The notes: generated by a model not told the origin, from the letters alone. DNA of 64,000 bases from Vibrio mediterranei (GCF_900088415.1 NZ_FLLQ01000001.1:868001-932000); one strand, 5' to 3'; shown: positions 33,176 through 42,482, counted from the first letter of the stretch. Numbers and translations: made by a program.

Positions 33176-34351
33176 ATGAACAAAGAGAAGATGCCATTTC
33201 AAGTCTGGATACTAACACTCGCCGCCTTCGCTATCGGCACTGCAGAATTCATTATCGCAGGTATTTTGCCGCAAGTTGCCACATCGCTGTCGATTACTGA
33301 GGGTCAGGCAGGTTATTTAATCAGTGCATACGCACTTGCCATTGTGATTGGAGGACCAATCTTAACCATTTATCTCGCACGCTTTAATAAGAAAATGGTT
33401 CTTATCGGATTAATGGCATTATTTATAGTCGGTAACCTCATGTCAGCCTTTTCACCAAGTTATGACATCTTGTTCATCAGTCGCATTATTAGTGGCTTAG
33501 TACAAGGGCCTTTCTATGGTATTGGTGCCGTTGTAGCGACAAACCTCGTGTCTGAGAAAATGGCTGGTCGCGCTGTAGGACAAATGTTTGCAGGCCTAAC
33601 TCTAGCGAATGTACTAGGCGTTCCCGGTGGTACTTGGATCGGTGTTGAATTCGGCTGGCACACGACATTTATTGTGGTCGCTGCATTCGGTGTCGTAGCT
33701 CTATTCGCCATTCTTGCCGCTATCCATTCAACAGGTCACGGCGAAGCGAAAAATGTTAAAGCACAACTTGCTGCGTTCAAAAATCCAAAGCTTCTTATTA
33801 GCCTAGCGATTACCGCTGTAGTTTGGACTGGCTTCATGACACTTTACGGTTACATTGCTCCTATCGCTATGCATGTTGCTGGTTACGGTGAAAGTGCTGT
33901 GACATGGATTCTGGTCATTGTAGGTCTTGGCTTAATCATTGGTAATACGCTTGGTGGTCACTCATCAGACAAAGATTTAAACAAATCTTCTCTATTTTGG
34001 GCCATTGCAATGATTGCTTCTCTAGTACTTGTCGGTGTGTTTACCGACAACAAAATCCTATTCGTCGCCGCATCATTTATTTTCGGCATCGCATCATTCG
34101 CTAACGTTCCATCTATGCAATTGCGTGTAATGAACAATGGTGGTGACGGACAAGAGCTGGCAGCAACAGCAAATATCTCAGCGTTTAATGTTGCTAATGC
34201 GTTCGGTGGTTTCCTTGGAGGTATGGTTCTTGATGGTCAGCTTGGTGCAGAAATGATTCCTTACGTGGGTGTTATCGTTCCAATCATCGGTGTGTTATTG
34301 ATTCTTAAAGCGAACCGCAACGAGAAACAAGCACAACCAGTAGAAGCGTAA
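33176..34351 (+). CDS. MFS transporter, DHA1 drug/arabinose-efflux type
   Basis: A 391-aa, 12-helix major facilitator of the AraJ/YdhP type. Seen: the opening WILTLAAFAIGTAEFIIAGILPQVA, the D/R-rich motif A equivalent after helix 2 (ARFNKKMVLIG), GLVQGPFYGIGAVVATNLV in helix 4 and NVLGVPGGTWIG, the motif C of drug:H antiporters, in helix 5. Such proteins export sugars, purines or drugs with proton exchange. AGAGGAG precedes the start. A hairpin (TGCCGTGGCG / CGCCACGGCA, 34383-34410) follows. Substrate unknown. Confidence 0.87.
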   Translation: MNKEKMPFQVWILTLAAFAIGTAEFIIAGILPQVATSLSITEGQAGYLISAYALAIVIGGPILTIYLARFNKKMVLIGLMALFIVGNLMSAFSPSYDILFISRIISGLVQGPFYGIGAVVATNLVSEKMAGRAVGQMFAGLTLANVLGVPGGTWIGVEFGWHTTFIVVAAFGVVALFAILAAIHSTGHGEAKNVKAQLAAFKNPKLLISLAITAVVWTGFMTLYGYIAPIAMHVAGYGESAVTWILVIVGLGLIIGNTLGGHSSDKDLNKSSLFWAIAMIASLVLVGVFTDNKILFVAASFIFGIASFANVPSMQLRVMNNGGDGQELAATANISAFNVANAFGGFLGGMVLDGQLGAEMIPYVGVIVPIIGVLLILKANRNEKQAQPVEA

Positions 34352-34382
34352 TAGGCTTTTCTCCCCCTTGCCTTACCAACCT

Positions 34383-34410
34383 TGCCGTGGCGTGTTAATG
34401 CGCCACGGCA
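34383..34410 (+). terminator. GC-rich hairpin after the MFS gene
   Basis: TGCCGTGGCG and CGCCACGGCA pair around TGTTAATG, 31 bases after the stop. No T-run follows. Confidence 0.5.
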
Positions 34411-34515
34411 TACGCATTAGCAGTCCGACAAGCTCTGTACCATTCTGAAAAAGCCAAATTCGATATTCAGCAAAGTCAACATCGCCTTTATTGGCTTTGC
34501 TTTGAGGAGAAAAAG

Positions 34516-35397
34516 ATGAACACTTTTGATAAGACATTACGACTACTCACCCTCATTGCCGCCACTTTCACGGTAATACTCTCTGTCAAAGCCGTTGTGG
34601 ACAACGGACTAGGTAGTTGGGTCTCTACCTCCACAGGCCTATTTATTGCCGTTCTTATCGCTTCCTTACTTAAAACCTATAACAAAGGACAGGTTAACTT
34701 TTTTGGTTTGATAGGTGCTTTGTTTGCACAGCTCACTTTAGGAAGAATATTTTCAACCATTCACCTTGAATCAATCGATATTTCCACATTGTCGTCACTT
34801 GATCCTCTGATGGTGGCAGAGACAGGCCCAGGTATCCCAAACATTGAGCTAACCAGCACCCTGTTGTTCGTCTTATTGGCCCTACAACTTATCGCCCTTC
34901 CTTGGAGAACCAGACTGTCGCAAACTCAATCGACAATAGGAAAACCAGACCACTACGCGTGGGGCATGACATTAGTCAGAATATATGTAGGACTTATGTT
35001 TATTGCCCATTTCACTGGTCACTTGTTAGTCGGAGGTAATCCATTTGCCGTATTTACCGATTACTTTGGCAGCATTGGCCTCCCCTTCCCTCAGGCCTTT
35101 GTCATTCTTGCAGGAATCATTGAGATATCTTTGGCGATTATGCTGTCCTTTGGCCTGTTCACACGCCTCGCAGGGTTTGGTTCGGCAGTCTACTTATTTG
35201 TATCTGTAGGCTTGGGCGGCCACTATTCAGTGGGGTATGTATGGGTACTACCCACGGGTGGCTGGGAATTCCCTGCAATGTGGATCTTCGTATCTGGGAT
35301 ATTCATGTTAGCAGGCGGAGGGAAATTGTCTGTTGATTACTTGCTTAGAAAAAAGCTGGGGCAAAACTCCATTAGTTTGCCGGAATATTTGGTTTAA
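34516..35397 (+). CDS. DoxX-like membrane protein
   Basis: A 293-aa membrane protein. The C-terminal half carries a DoxX-type domain (MTLVRIYVGLMFIAHFTGH, then a helix with AGIIEISLAIMLSFGLFTRLAGFGSAVYL). The N-terminal half adds four membrane segments with a loop (about 80-115). DoxX family members are small quinone- or thiol-linked membrane proteins of poorly defined function; this extended form is not well characterised. TTGAGGAG precedes the start. A strong bidirectional terminator follows. Confidence 0.7.
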   Translation: MNTFDKTLRLLTLIAATFTVILSVKAVVDNGLGSWVSTSTGLFIAVLIASLLKTYNKGQVNFFGLIGALFAQLTLGRIFSTIHLESIDISTLSSLDPLMVAETGPGIPNIELTSTLLFVLLALQLIALPWRTRLSQTQSTIGKPDHYAWGMTLVRIYVGLMFIAHFTGHLLVGGNPFAVFTDYFGSIGLPFPQAFVILAGIIEISLAIMLSFGLFTRLAGFGSAVYLFVSVGLGGHYSVGYVWVLPTGGWEFPAMWIFVSGIFMLAGGGKLSVDYLLRKKLGQNSISLPEYLV

Positions 35398-35421
35398 CCT
35401 ATACCAAACTGAGTAACTAAA

Positions 35422-35449
35422 AAAGCGGGCAATCCTCATTGCCCGCTTT
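35422..35449. terminator. Bidirectional terminator
   Basis: AAAGCGGGCAAT and ATTGCCCGCTTT pair perfectly around CCTC, between the converging DoxX-like and 102-aa genes. Confidence 0.85.
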
Positions 35450-35462
35450 CAATCGCATATAG

Positions 35463-35771
35463 CTACTTCACCGTAGGTTTTTCTGTCTGATTGAGAACAT
35501 CCGACACACTGAGAATACTCGCGTTAAAGATAAAAAACTGAGTTACAGCAGAATCACAAGCGCTTGATGTTGAAATGATAGCTGGTTGGCCTTTGAAACC
35601 GATACGGGATAGCTTATGGCAAAGTTTCTCTGGCGCTTTATCGAATACTACATTAAGAAAGGGCAATAATTCCTGACTGACTAATCCTTGTTCATTGAAC
35701 ACTTCCATTGCCTGACTAAGGTGATCCGTATCCGTGAATTCGATAATTTCTTCAATTTGTTCCAATTGCAT
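35463..35771 (-). CDS. Hypothetical 102-aa protein
   Basis: I do not recognise this small soluble protein. It begins with an acidic helix (QLEQIEEIIEFTDTDHLSQAMEVF in part) and contains GFKGQPAIIST and a Cys-containing stretch (SACDSAVTQFFIF). No signal peptide or membrane segment is convincing. The gene lies next to the shared terminator at 35422 and seems to be monocistronic. The start has only a weak ribosome binding site (TTGAG). Confidence 0.5.
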   Translation of the reverse strand: MQLEQIEEIIEFTDTDHLSQAMEVFNEQGLVSQELLPFLNVVFDKAPEKLCHKLSRIGFKGQPAIISTSSACDSAVTQFFIFNASILSVSDVLNQTEKPTVK

Positions 35772-35897
35772 GTACTACTCAATTCCATTTTTATCAGATG
35801 CTTAGCTCGAACGCCGAGTCTACACTATCTGATCGGTAGATAACATGTATTGGATCAAATTGAGTCTTTCGGGGACTTTCGATACTGTCGATCATAA

Positions 35898-36416
35898 TCA
35901 CTTTATGCTCAGGCGATATAAAGAAAGAGGGCTATCGCTATTAGTTTGATGTAAGCCGATGTATTGAAATCCCAGCTTTTCGAGTAATCGTATACTAGGT
36001 GAATTTTGTGGCAGTGATACCGCGTCAATCACTGGAAGTTGGAAAGCATCAATAGCAAAAGTCAGTAATTCGCTACAAGCCTCATGCGCATACCCTTTAC
36101 CTTGATAGCAGGGCAAGAACGCGTAGCCGAAATCTGGGTAACTCAGGTCAGGTTTCTTTAAGAAACCACAGATTCCTATTGGTGTTGAACATGATTTGAG
36201 GCGCACAACGTAATACCCAAAGCCCAATTCTTGATAGGCTTTGATGAAACCGTTGGTTAGATACTCTTGAGCTTGATCTGACGTACGAACATTGCGATCA
36301 CCTATGTTTTTGAGCCATCCTTCACTGTTCATCAACTTAACAAAGAAGCCTGCATCATTACTGGTAATGTGATCAAGTTGAATTCGAGCTGTATCAAGCA
36401 GCGTTTCAAAAGTCAT
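35898..36416 (-). CDS. GNAT-family N-acetyltransferase (RimJ-type)
   Basis: A 172-aa acetyltransferase. Acetyl-CoA-binding signatures: FGYAFLPCYQGKGYAHEAC (the Q-x2-G-x-G/A loop) and PSIRLLEKLGFQYIG. The reading frame extends further upstream, but ATG 36416 has TTTGGAGA 6-7 bases before it and starts at the conserved first strand (TFETLLDTARIQL). It follows the EamA gene by about 80 bases on the same strand, in the 2-aminoethylphosphonate locus. Substrate is unknown; acetylation of an aminophosphonate or amino acid is possible, unproven. Confidence 0.78.
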   Translation of the reverse strand: MTFETLLDTARIQLDHITSNDAGFFVKLMNSEGWLKNIGDRNVRTSDQAQEYLTNGFIKAYQELGFGYYVVRLKSCSTPIGICGFLKKPDLSYPDFGYAFLPCYQGKGYAHEACSELLTFAIDAFQLPVIDAVSLPQNSPSIRLLEKLGFQYIGLHQTNSDSPLSLYRLSIK

Positions 36417-36496
36417 GGTATCTCCAAACTCATTCAATAGTAGGAAGTCTCGTCGGTAAGTCGCCATCTGATTCGATAACCTCAGCATCAACTTCA

Positions 36497-37411
36497 TTAA
36501 GTCAAAGCAACCACCAGCCCAACCAGTACTAGCGTAACCCCAATACCTCGAGTATACAGCCATTTCTCATTGAGAAACCAGATGCCCATCAGGAGCCCAA
36601 AGACGATACTCACCTGACGCATAGCAACCACATAACTAACGTTATCGACCATAGTCATTGCATACAGCACAATGCCATAGGTCAGTCCCATCATAATCCC
36701 TGCGATAGACGAACGATAGCGATGCTGCCAAGTTAGCGCTAACTCACTGCGTTTATTAGTCGCTAATAACCAAGCTACCAAAACAAACGCAATCGCAGCA
36801 AACTGCACACCTAGGTAGAAAATAGCTACTTGAACTTTGGTTAGTCCGCTAGTTTCAAGCTGTAGCCATGTTAGTGCCTGCTTGTCGATGATGGAGTAAA
36901 TAGTTGTGCCGATTGCGGCAATACATGACCAGAACACACCTAAATTTAAATAAGAGCCAAGCCTTAAGTCTTTGATGTGTCGCATTGGGATCAACAAACA
37001 ACCCAATGTTAAGACCACAAACCCTATCCATGCATTGGGGGACAGCGATTGGCCTATGAATACGGTCCCGATCCCAACCATCAGAACTGGTAAGGCTCGC
37101 GCGATAGGATAAATTACACCAATGTCACCGGCATCATAAGCCTTGATTAAACCAATCAGGTAGATAGCCTGCCCGATTCCACTTAGCGTGACCAGAAGCC
37201 AAAAGTAACCGTCAAGACTGTCAAAACCAATCACCGAAATGCACCAGATTATATACGGCGATAGTAAAATAAGTGGAGCAATAGACGCGCCTAAAGTAAA
37301 CGAATACCCAGAGCCAGTATTCGATTTTCCAAGAATATTCCACCCCGCGTGGAGCAGTGCAGAAAAAATAACAAGAAAAGCGGCATAGAGAGTCAAAGTG
37401 GGCACCAACAA
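36497..37411 (-). CDS. EamA-family transporter next to phnR
   Basis: A 304-aa membrane protein with ten helices in two EamA repeats (FSALLHAGWNILGKSN and FWSCIAAIGTTIYSIIDKQ). It lies 50 bases downstream of the phnR stop on the same strand, suggesting co-transcription with the phosphonate regulator. That hints at transport of a phosphonate-related amine or acid, by inference. The start is uncertain: the assigned codon is TTG at 37411, with GAGGGG about 13 bases upstream. GTG 37405 is an alternative. Confidence 0.78.
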   Translation of the reverse strand: MLVPTLTLYAAFLVIFSALLHAGWNILGKSNTGSGYSFTLGASIAPLILLSPYIIWCISVIGFDSLDGYFWLLVTLSGIGQAIYLIGLIKAYDAGDIGVIYPIARALPVLMVGIGTVFIGQSLSPNAWIGFVVLTLGCLLIPMRHIKDLRLGSYLNLGVFWSCIAAIGTTIYSIIDKQALTWLQLETSGLTKVQVAIFYLGVQFAAIAFVLVAWLLATNKRSELALTWQHRYRSSIAGIMMGLTYGIVLYAMTMVDNVSYVVAMRQVSIVFGLLMGIWFLNEKWLYTRGIGVTLVLVGLVVALT

Positions 37412-37461
37412 ACATGAAAGTCACCCCTCTCGAGACGTCAAAAGGGATGAGCAGAAGGGTA

Positions 37462-38166
37462 TCAATCGAGCTGAGCAATAGATTCTATATTGATGGCATC
37501 GTGTCGCCAGTATTCAATATCGCAATCAATCAACTCACCGTGTTGGTTGTAATTAATGCGCTCAACCATCATAGCCGGAGTGCCAGAAGTCGCACGTAAT
37601 GCTTGCGCGATGTCACCAAGAAGCGAAGTAGTGCTGACTCGGTATTTCACCTTACTGTAGGTAACGCCATACTCGTCGCGATAGATATCCGTCAAAGAGG
37701 AGTTTTCCATATCAAACTCTAACAAGTTCGCAAATGGTTCCGTCCGAATAAAGTTTGTCACGAACACGACTGGGCGATCTTCTAAATAACGAACGCGATC
37801 TACTCGATAAATATCGGAGAACGGCGGCAAATGTAAAAGCTCTGCTGCTTGCTTAGTGGCTAACATCGCTTTGGCTGACAACAGCTCAGTTTTTGGCGTT
37901 CGATTTTGACTTTTCGCCATATTGGTAAAGTTCAATGTTTGAGTAGGATCATAACGCAGTGGTTCTGGTGAGATAAACCAGCCGCGCCTATCTTCGCGAT
38001 AAATACGACCTTCCGACTCAAGTAGTGACAACGCTTCACGCAGCGTTACACGAGTCGTGTCAAAAGACTCTGCTAACTTTCTTTCTGCTGGCAATTTTTG
38101 TCTTGGTGTGAGCATTCCTGAGTCTATTTGCTCAACGATAGCGTCTTTAATTTTTACGTATTGCAC
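37462..38166 (-). CDS. phnR: GntR/HutC-family regulator PhnR of 2-aminoethylphosphonate genes
   Basis: A 234-aa regulator. A GntR winged helix occupies residues 1-70 (LPAERKLAESFDTTRVTLREALSLLE, GRIYREDRRGWFIS), followed by a UTRA ligand-binding domain (about 90-230, IYRVDRVRYLEDRPVVF). This is the HutC subfamily, to which PhnF and PhnR belong. Directly downstream of the transporter genes, it probably senses 2-aminoethylphosphonate or a breakdown product. Three TGG-N6-CCA sites at the locus promoters match the PhnF-type operator. The start codon is GTG at 38166 with AAGGAT upstream. Confidence 0.86.
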   Translation of the reverse strand: MQYVKIKDAIVEQIDSGMLTPRQKLPAERKLAESFDTTRVTLREALSLLESEGRIYREDRRGWFISPEPLRYDPTQTLNFTNMAKSQNRTPKTELLSAKAMLATKQAAELLHLPPFSDIYRVDRVRYLEDRPVVFVTNFIRTEPFANLLEFDMENSSLTDIYRDEYGVTYSKVKYRVSTTSLLGDIAQALRATSGTPAMMVERINYNQHGELIDCDIEYWRHDAINIESIAQLD

Positions 38167-38193
38167 ACCGCATCCTTAATTCAATCATTGTTA

Positions 38194-39933
38194 TTAGCGC
38201 TTGCGCCACGCTTGAGTTCGACCTTCAAACAGCTTTCCAACAAACATATGGGTAAGTTTTGCCACCGCTGCCGATAGCATGATCATCACTGCCATTGCCG
38301 CAGCACTGCCCGTCTGCCCTGCATCGTCCATATTCAGCACCGCTACTGATGCCGGAATGGTGTTGGTTGAATACAAGAATACTACTGCCGATGTGGTTGT
38401 TAAAGCATTGATAAATAAATATATCGCTATATCTAATACCGCTGGTAAACAGCAAGGCAGCGAAACTTTGAAAAACAGCTTATATTGTGGGAGTTTAACC
38501 GAAGCAGCGGTGGCTTCAATCTCTGCCGGTAACTGCTTCAGAGCTGTCAAAGCTGTCATGTGTCCAACCGTGTAATAATGGACAATGGTATTAATCACCA
38601 GAAACGCCATCGTACCGTACATGACACCCAACGGGTTGTTGGCATCGTTAAAATAGAAGATATATCCCAAGCCGAGTACGAGTCCAGGTACCGCCATGGG
38701 AATCACACTCATCATTTGCATCGCTTGACGAACGGGAGCGAAGGCACGACCTTTTTCAATACAGTAAGCACCGACAAAGATAACTACAGAACCAATAATC
38801 GCCGTCCACGTCGCCAGTTTCAGCGAATTAAAGTACGGACTCCACCCATAGGTGCTCATCTCAGCAAAGTTATAGTTATTTAGCGTCAGCGCCTTGTTCC
38901 AAGGCCAAAACGTCACGAGCGAGCCATAAACCGCCATACCAAGTACCGCTAGAACCGCGAGGGAAATAACCAGGCAATAAACGAAGCACACCGAATCTCG
39001 CAGTTTATTAGGGGATGGTTGATAAGGCACGGAACGACTGTCCAACATGCTCTTTTGCTTTTTTTGTACCCAGCGATCAACCACAAAGGCCAATACCGCA
39101 GGAAGCAGAAGTAAGATACTGGTAACCGCCCCCATGGAGAAGTTTTGCTGCCCCACAACTTGCTTGAATATATCCGTAGCCAGCACGTTGTAACTGCCAC
39201 CAATGACCTTAGGCACACCAAAGTCACACACCACCAGCGTAAAAACGACGATTAACGTACTGATCAAACCGTACTTTGCAGCAGGTAACGTCACCATAAA
39301 GAAGGTCTTGAACGGAGAGGTTTTAAGAGCTCGAGCCGCTTCGTAAAGCCTAGCATCTGAGGTGCGTAAAGAGGTGTTGAGAATCATCAAGGCGTGAGGG
39401 AATGTCCAAAATATCAAGCCTAGAGAAATGCCAACTAAGCCATAGACTGAATGCCCATGCAGCAACTCTTTTGCGACGCCCTGATTACCAAACAGAAAAA
39501 TCAAACTGATAGCAGGCAGCAGAGAAGGCGCTAATATTGGAGCCGTGCCCATCAGTTGAAACACGCCTTTAAAGGGCATGCAAGAGCGCGTTAATGCGAA
39601 CGCATACCCAAACGCCAAAAAGCCCACTACAACGGTCACAATCAGACCAAGGGTAAAGGTATTACTTAGTGAATACCATAAACTGTCGGTAGCAAAATAG
39701 GTGGCAAAGTTTTGTAGACCAACAAACTCACCGTCGCTGTTTTGGACACTCTTTTTCATCATGGCCCAAAGAGGCATCAAGATAAACAGTGTCATCGCCA
39801 CAAAAAGGAACGTCAGAAGACCAAACAAAACAATATTGTCTTTGCTCATTGTTGAGCTCGCTTTTTGCGTTGCCAACTGTGCAATTCGTTGTTTCATAGA
39901 CCCGCCTGTCGTCAAGGTTGAAGATGCTTGCAT
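38194..39933 (-). CDS. phnU: 2-Aminoethylphosphonate ABC transporter permease, fused double domain
   Basis: A 579-aa inner-membrane protein with two binding-protein-dependent permease domains, about residues 60-290 and 330-570. It corresponds to PhnU and PhnV fused, as in iron(III)-type ABC-2 permeases. Each half has an EAA loop (YEAARALKTSPFKTFFMVTLP; the second around EIEATAASVKLPQYKLFFKVSLP, cited only in part). AAGGGA precedes the start, which lies 9 bases after the phnT stop. With PhnS and PhnT it imports 2-aminoethylphosphonate. Confidence 0.88.
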   Translation of the reverse strand: MQASSTLTTGGSMKQRIAQLATQKASSTMSKDNIVLFGLLTFLFVAMTLFILMPLWAMMKKSVQNSDGEFVGLQNFATYFATDSLWYSLSNTFTLGLIVTVVVGFLAFGYAFALTRSCMPFKGVFQLMGTAPILAPSLLPAISLIFLFGNQGVAKELLHGHSVYGLVGISLGLIFWTFPHALMILNTSLRTSDARLYEAARALKTSPFKTFFMVTLPAAKYGLISTLIVVFTLVVCDFGVPKVIGGSYNVLATDIFKQVVGQQNFSMGAVTSILLLLPAVLAFVVDRWVQKKQKSMLDSRSVPYQPSPNKLRDSVCFVYCLVISLAVLAVLGMAVYGSLVTFWPWNKALTLNNYNFAEMSTYGWSPYFNSLKLATWTAIIGSVVIFVGAYCIEKGRAFAPVRQAMQMMSVIPMAVPGLVLGLGYIFYFNDANNPLGVMYGTMAFLVINTIVHYYTVGHMTALTALKQLPAEIEATAASVKLPQYKLFFKVSLPCCLPAVLDIAIYLFINALTTTSAVVFLYSTNTIPASVAVLNMDDAGQTGSAAAMAVMIMLSAAVAKLTHMFVGKLFEGRTQAWRKR

Positions 39934-39942
39934 GTCTGTCCC

Positions 39943-41049
39943 TTAAGCCGCCGACTCTAACGTTGCACTTAGCGATGGATAGCCCAGCAAACCACTTTCA
40001 GAAAACGCAACATAGCAAATATCATTACGGCGCAGATTAAGTTCATTCGCCTGTTTCACGGGTACGTCCGCATATAGAGCGTTGGCCATTGGTGCATGTT
40101 GCATTGCTACTTCGACGCGATAGTAAGACCCTTGAAATTCCTTGGATAACACTCTGACAGGAATAGCGTTCGAAGCGTGCTCGACAAAGTGCAGACTCTC
40201 CGGTCGCACGGCTAAATCAAATATATCGCCATGCTTTAGAGTCATATTGTCTAACGCAGGCAAACGCAGCATCGACTCAGCCACGCGCATAGTGTTAGCA
40301 GATGGCACCGATGCTTCGATAAAATTCATACTGCCAACAAAATCAGCGACAAATCGAGTCGCAGGTTGCTCATACACCTCTTGTGGCGTTCCAACCTGCT
40401 CAATCACACCGTGGTTCATCACCACAATGCGGTCAGCCATAGATAGCGCCTCTTCTTGGTCATGAGTCACCATAATGGTGGTGATACCAAGTTTGCGTTG
40501 CATCTGACAAATTTCATCTCGCAGGTGAGTACGCACTTTCGCATCCAATGCAGAGAGCGGCTCATCCAGAAGCAGCAGACCCGGAGACAACGCCAATGCA
40601 CGAGCCAGAGCCACACGCTGTTGTTGACCACCTGATAGTTGGTTAGGAAACTTCTCTCCCGAGGTTGGCAAGCCGATCATTTCTAACCAGTGCTCTACTT
40701 TTTCAAGCGCCTCTTTGTTCGACATCCCTTGGTTCTTAAGACCGATAGCAATGTTCTCTTGTACCGTCAGATTTGGAAACAACGCGTATGACTGGAACAC
40801 AATGCCAAAATCACGCTTCTCTGGTGGTAAAAACGTAATCGCCTCATCCGCTTGATGGATTTCTCCTGAGGTTGGAAGATCCAAACCTGCAATAGCGCGA
40901 AGCAACGTCGTTTTACCGCAGCCAGAAGGGCCGAGGAAACAGACGAACTCGCCTTTATTAATGGACAAGGAAATGTGCTTTAATGCCGTGAACTGACCAA
41001 ATTGCTTCACCACATTGTTGATTTCTAGATAAGGTTTGGATACTGACAT
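39943..41049 (-). CDS. phnT: 2-Aminoethylphosphonate ABC transporter ATPase
   Basis: A 368-aa importer ATPase. Seen: Walker A GPSGCGKTT near residue 40, Q-loop FQSYALFP, signature QLSGGQQQRVALARALA, Walker B LLLLDEPLSALD and the switch His in TMVTHDQEE. A C-terminal TOBE domain (about 280-365) follows. It powers PhnUV uptake of 2-aminoethylphosphonate. A perfect TGGTATATACCA operator lies 16 bases upstream of its start, giving this half of the operon its own promoter separate from phnS. Confidence 0.9.
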   Translation of the reverse strand: MSVSKPYLEINNVVKQFGQFTALKHISLSINKGEFVCFLGPSGCGKTTLLRAIAGLDLPTSGEIHQADEAITFLPPEKRDFGIVFQSYALFPNLTVQENIAIGLKNQGMSNKEALEKVEHWLEMIGLPTSGEKFPNQLSGGQQQRVALARALALSPGLLLLDEPLSALDAKVRTHLRDEICQMQRKLGITTIMVTHDQEEALSMADRIVVMNHGVIEQVGTPQEVYEQPATRFVADFVGSMNFIEASVPSANTMRVAESMLRLPALDNMTLKHGDIFDLAVRPESLHFVEHASNAIPVRVLSKEFQGSYYRVEVAMQHAPMANALYADVPVKQANELNLRRNDICYVAFSESGLLGYPSLSATLESAA

Positions 41050-41064
41050 CGTTTACTCTCCAAA

Positions 41065-41076
41065 TGGTATATACCA
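41065..41076. promoter_or_regulatory. PhnR operator upstream of phnT
   Basis: TGGTATATACCA, a perfect 12-bp palindrome; a half-copy TGGTATAT follows at 41087-41094. Confidence 0.65.
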
Positions 41077-41250
41077 AATTTAAATCTGGTATATTTCATT
41101 GGGATGACAGTTTTGTAGCAGGTTGATTGCAGTTTAATGATTGGCTTTTCTGGTGTGATTGGAGAGCAGAAATGACAAGAGGAAGATCAATAACAATCTC
41201 CCTCAATAGCTTATAATCTACCAATTCCCAGTTATTTTATTTCTTTAAAA

Positions 41251-42261
41251 TTAGGATTTAGGCTCTGACTTTCCATCAAACTTTTTCGACCATGTTTTTA
41301 AGATATCAGCACGATCGGCACCCATTTTCGCAAAATCCATCTCAGCCATCGCACCTTCAACTTCAGGGTAGTTCGAGACCACTGCTTTCACGTCTTTATG
41401 AGCAACCACTGGGTAGGATTCAACGTAGAGTTCGTTCGCCGCTTTTGACACTGACCAGTCAACAACACGCTTCGCCGCCTCAGACTCTTTCACCAAACCC
41501 ACAGCCTCTGATTCCCAACCAATACCTTTAGGTGTGATAACCGCGAGAGGCGCACCTTGATTCTTGAGCTTCGCACCACGCACAGCCATCGAAATACCGA
41601 TTGCCACCTCACCCATCGCAGCTTGAACGCAAGGCTTTGAACCAGAGTGCGTGTAATGTGCCATGTTGTTATCGAGTTTTTTCATGTAATCCCATGCTTG
41701 GTCCTCACCCATGTTTTGTAGCCAAGCTGAGACTTGCATATAACCTGTTCCTGATGAAGCAGGATTAGGCATGGCAATATGACCTTTGTACTCTGGTTTG
41801 GTTAAATCTTCCCATGACTGTGGCTTAGGTAGGTTGAGTTGCTTTGCCACCGCTTCGTTAAAACACACAGCATTGAAAAATGCATCATTGCCAAACCAAG
41901 CTTGATTAGATTGTGGGTCATTCAAACTGGCATTTAGCTCATCTGCACCTTTTGGAGTATAAGGCTTAAGAATCCCCTCTTCTTTAAGCAATGCCATAGA
42001 AGAGCCTGCTAATCCCCACACAACTTCGGCATGCGGATTGTTTTTTTCAGCAAGAAGTTTGGCCGTCATGATGCCCGTTGAATCTCGAACCCATTTGATT
42101 TTTACATCCGGATTTTCTTTCTCAAACGCATTCTTATATTTCGCCAGAATGTCAGTTTCGAAAGCGGTATACACCGTGACTTCTGTTGCTGCTAGTGCAT
42201 TTGTCGCTAGTAGAGAAACCAGTGTCGCTAGTGTTCCCTTCATCAAACGGTTTTTCATCAT
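41251..42261 (-). CDS. phnS: 2-Aminoethylphosphonate-binding periplasmic protein
   Basis: A 336-aa substrate-binding protein with a signal peptide ending NALA-ATEV. The mature chain opens with EVTVYTAFETDILAKYKNAF, the start of the AfuA/PotD-like fold used by PhnS. Further hallmarks: AEVVWGLAGSSMALLKEEG, NPASSGTGYMQVSAWLQNMG and VAIGISMAVRGA. It captures 2-aminoethylphosphonate in the periplasm for PhnTUV. The upstream GGAGAG fits either of two adjacent ATG codons. A 200-bp gap with a PhnR operator separates it from phnT; another operator lies 17 bases upstream of its own start. Confidence 0.88.
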   Translation of the reverse strand: MMKNRLMKGTLATLVSLLATNALAATEVTVYTAFETDILAKYKNAFEKENPDVKIKWVRDSTGIMTAKLLAEKNNPHAEVVWGLAGSSMALLKEEGILKPYTPKGADELNASLNDPQSNQAWFGNDAFFNAVCFNEAVAKQLNLPKPQSWEDLTKPEYKGHIAMPNPASSGTGYMQVSAWLQNMGEDQAWDYMKKLDNNMAHYTHSGSKPCVQAAMGEVAIGISMAVRGAKLKNQGAPLAVITPKGIGWESEAVGLVKESEAAKRVVDWSVSKAANELYVESYPVVAHKDVKAVVSNYPEVEGAMAEMDFAKMGADRADILKTWSKKFDGKSEPKS

Positions 42262-42277
42262 TCTCTCCAGTTAGATT

Positions 42278-42289
42278 TGGTCTGTACCA
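42278..42289. promoter_or_regulatory. PhnR operator upstream of phnS
   Basis: TGGTCTGTACCA matches the TGGT...CCA pattern of the other two sites and lies next to the phnS start. Confidence 0.6.
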
Positions 42290-42456
42290 GTTTGTGCGCT
42301 AAACGTTAAATTCCAATTATGACGATTAAATGAACGAATAATGGCAGTTTAAAGAAACTTTGATTGGCAAGGAGAGCGAGTGTGAAAGTTTTATGAAACC
42401 TTAAGTTGTGCCGTTTACTTCCCCTAATTATCGCTGTTAGATTAATCAAAACAAAT

Positions 42457-42468
42457 TGGTATAGTCCA
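42457..42468. promoter_or_regulatory. PhnR operator upstream of phnW
   Basis: TGGTATAGTCCA, 15 bases before the phnW start codon, close to the TGGTATAGACCA site reported for PhnF. Confidence 0.65.
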
Positions 42469-42482
42469 AATAGAGAAATAAC

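Noticed and set aside
36417..36563. N-terminal extension of the GNAT gene
   Set aside because: It overlaps the EamA coding end, has no ribosome binding site, and the acetyltransferase fold begins at 36416, which has GGAG before it.
37221..37478. 85-aa minus-strand frame overlapping the EamA start and the phnR end
   Set aside because: It overlaps two better supported genes and has no family features; it matters only in making the EamA start uncertain.
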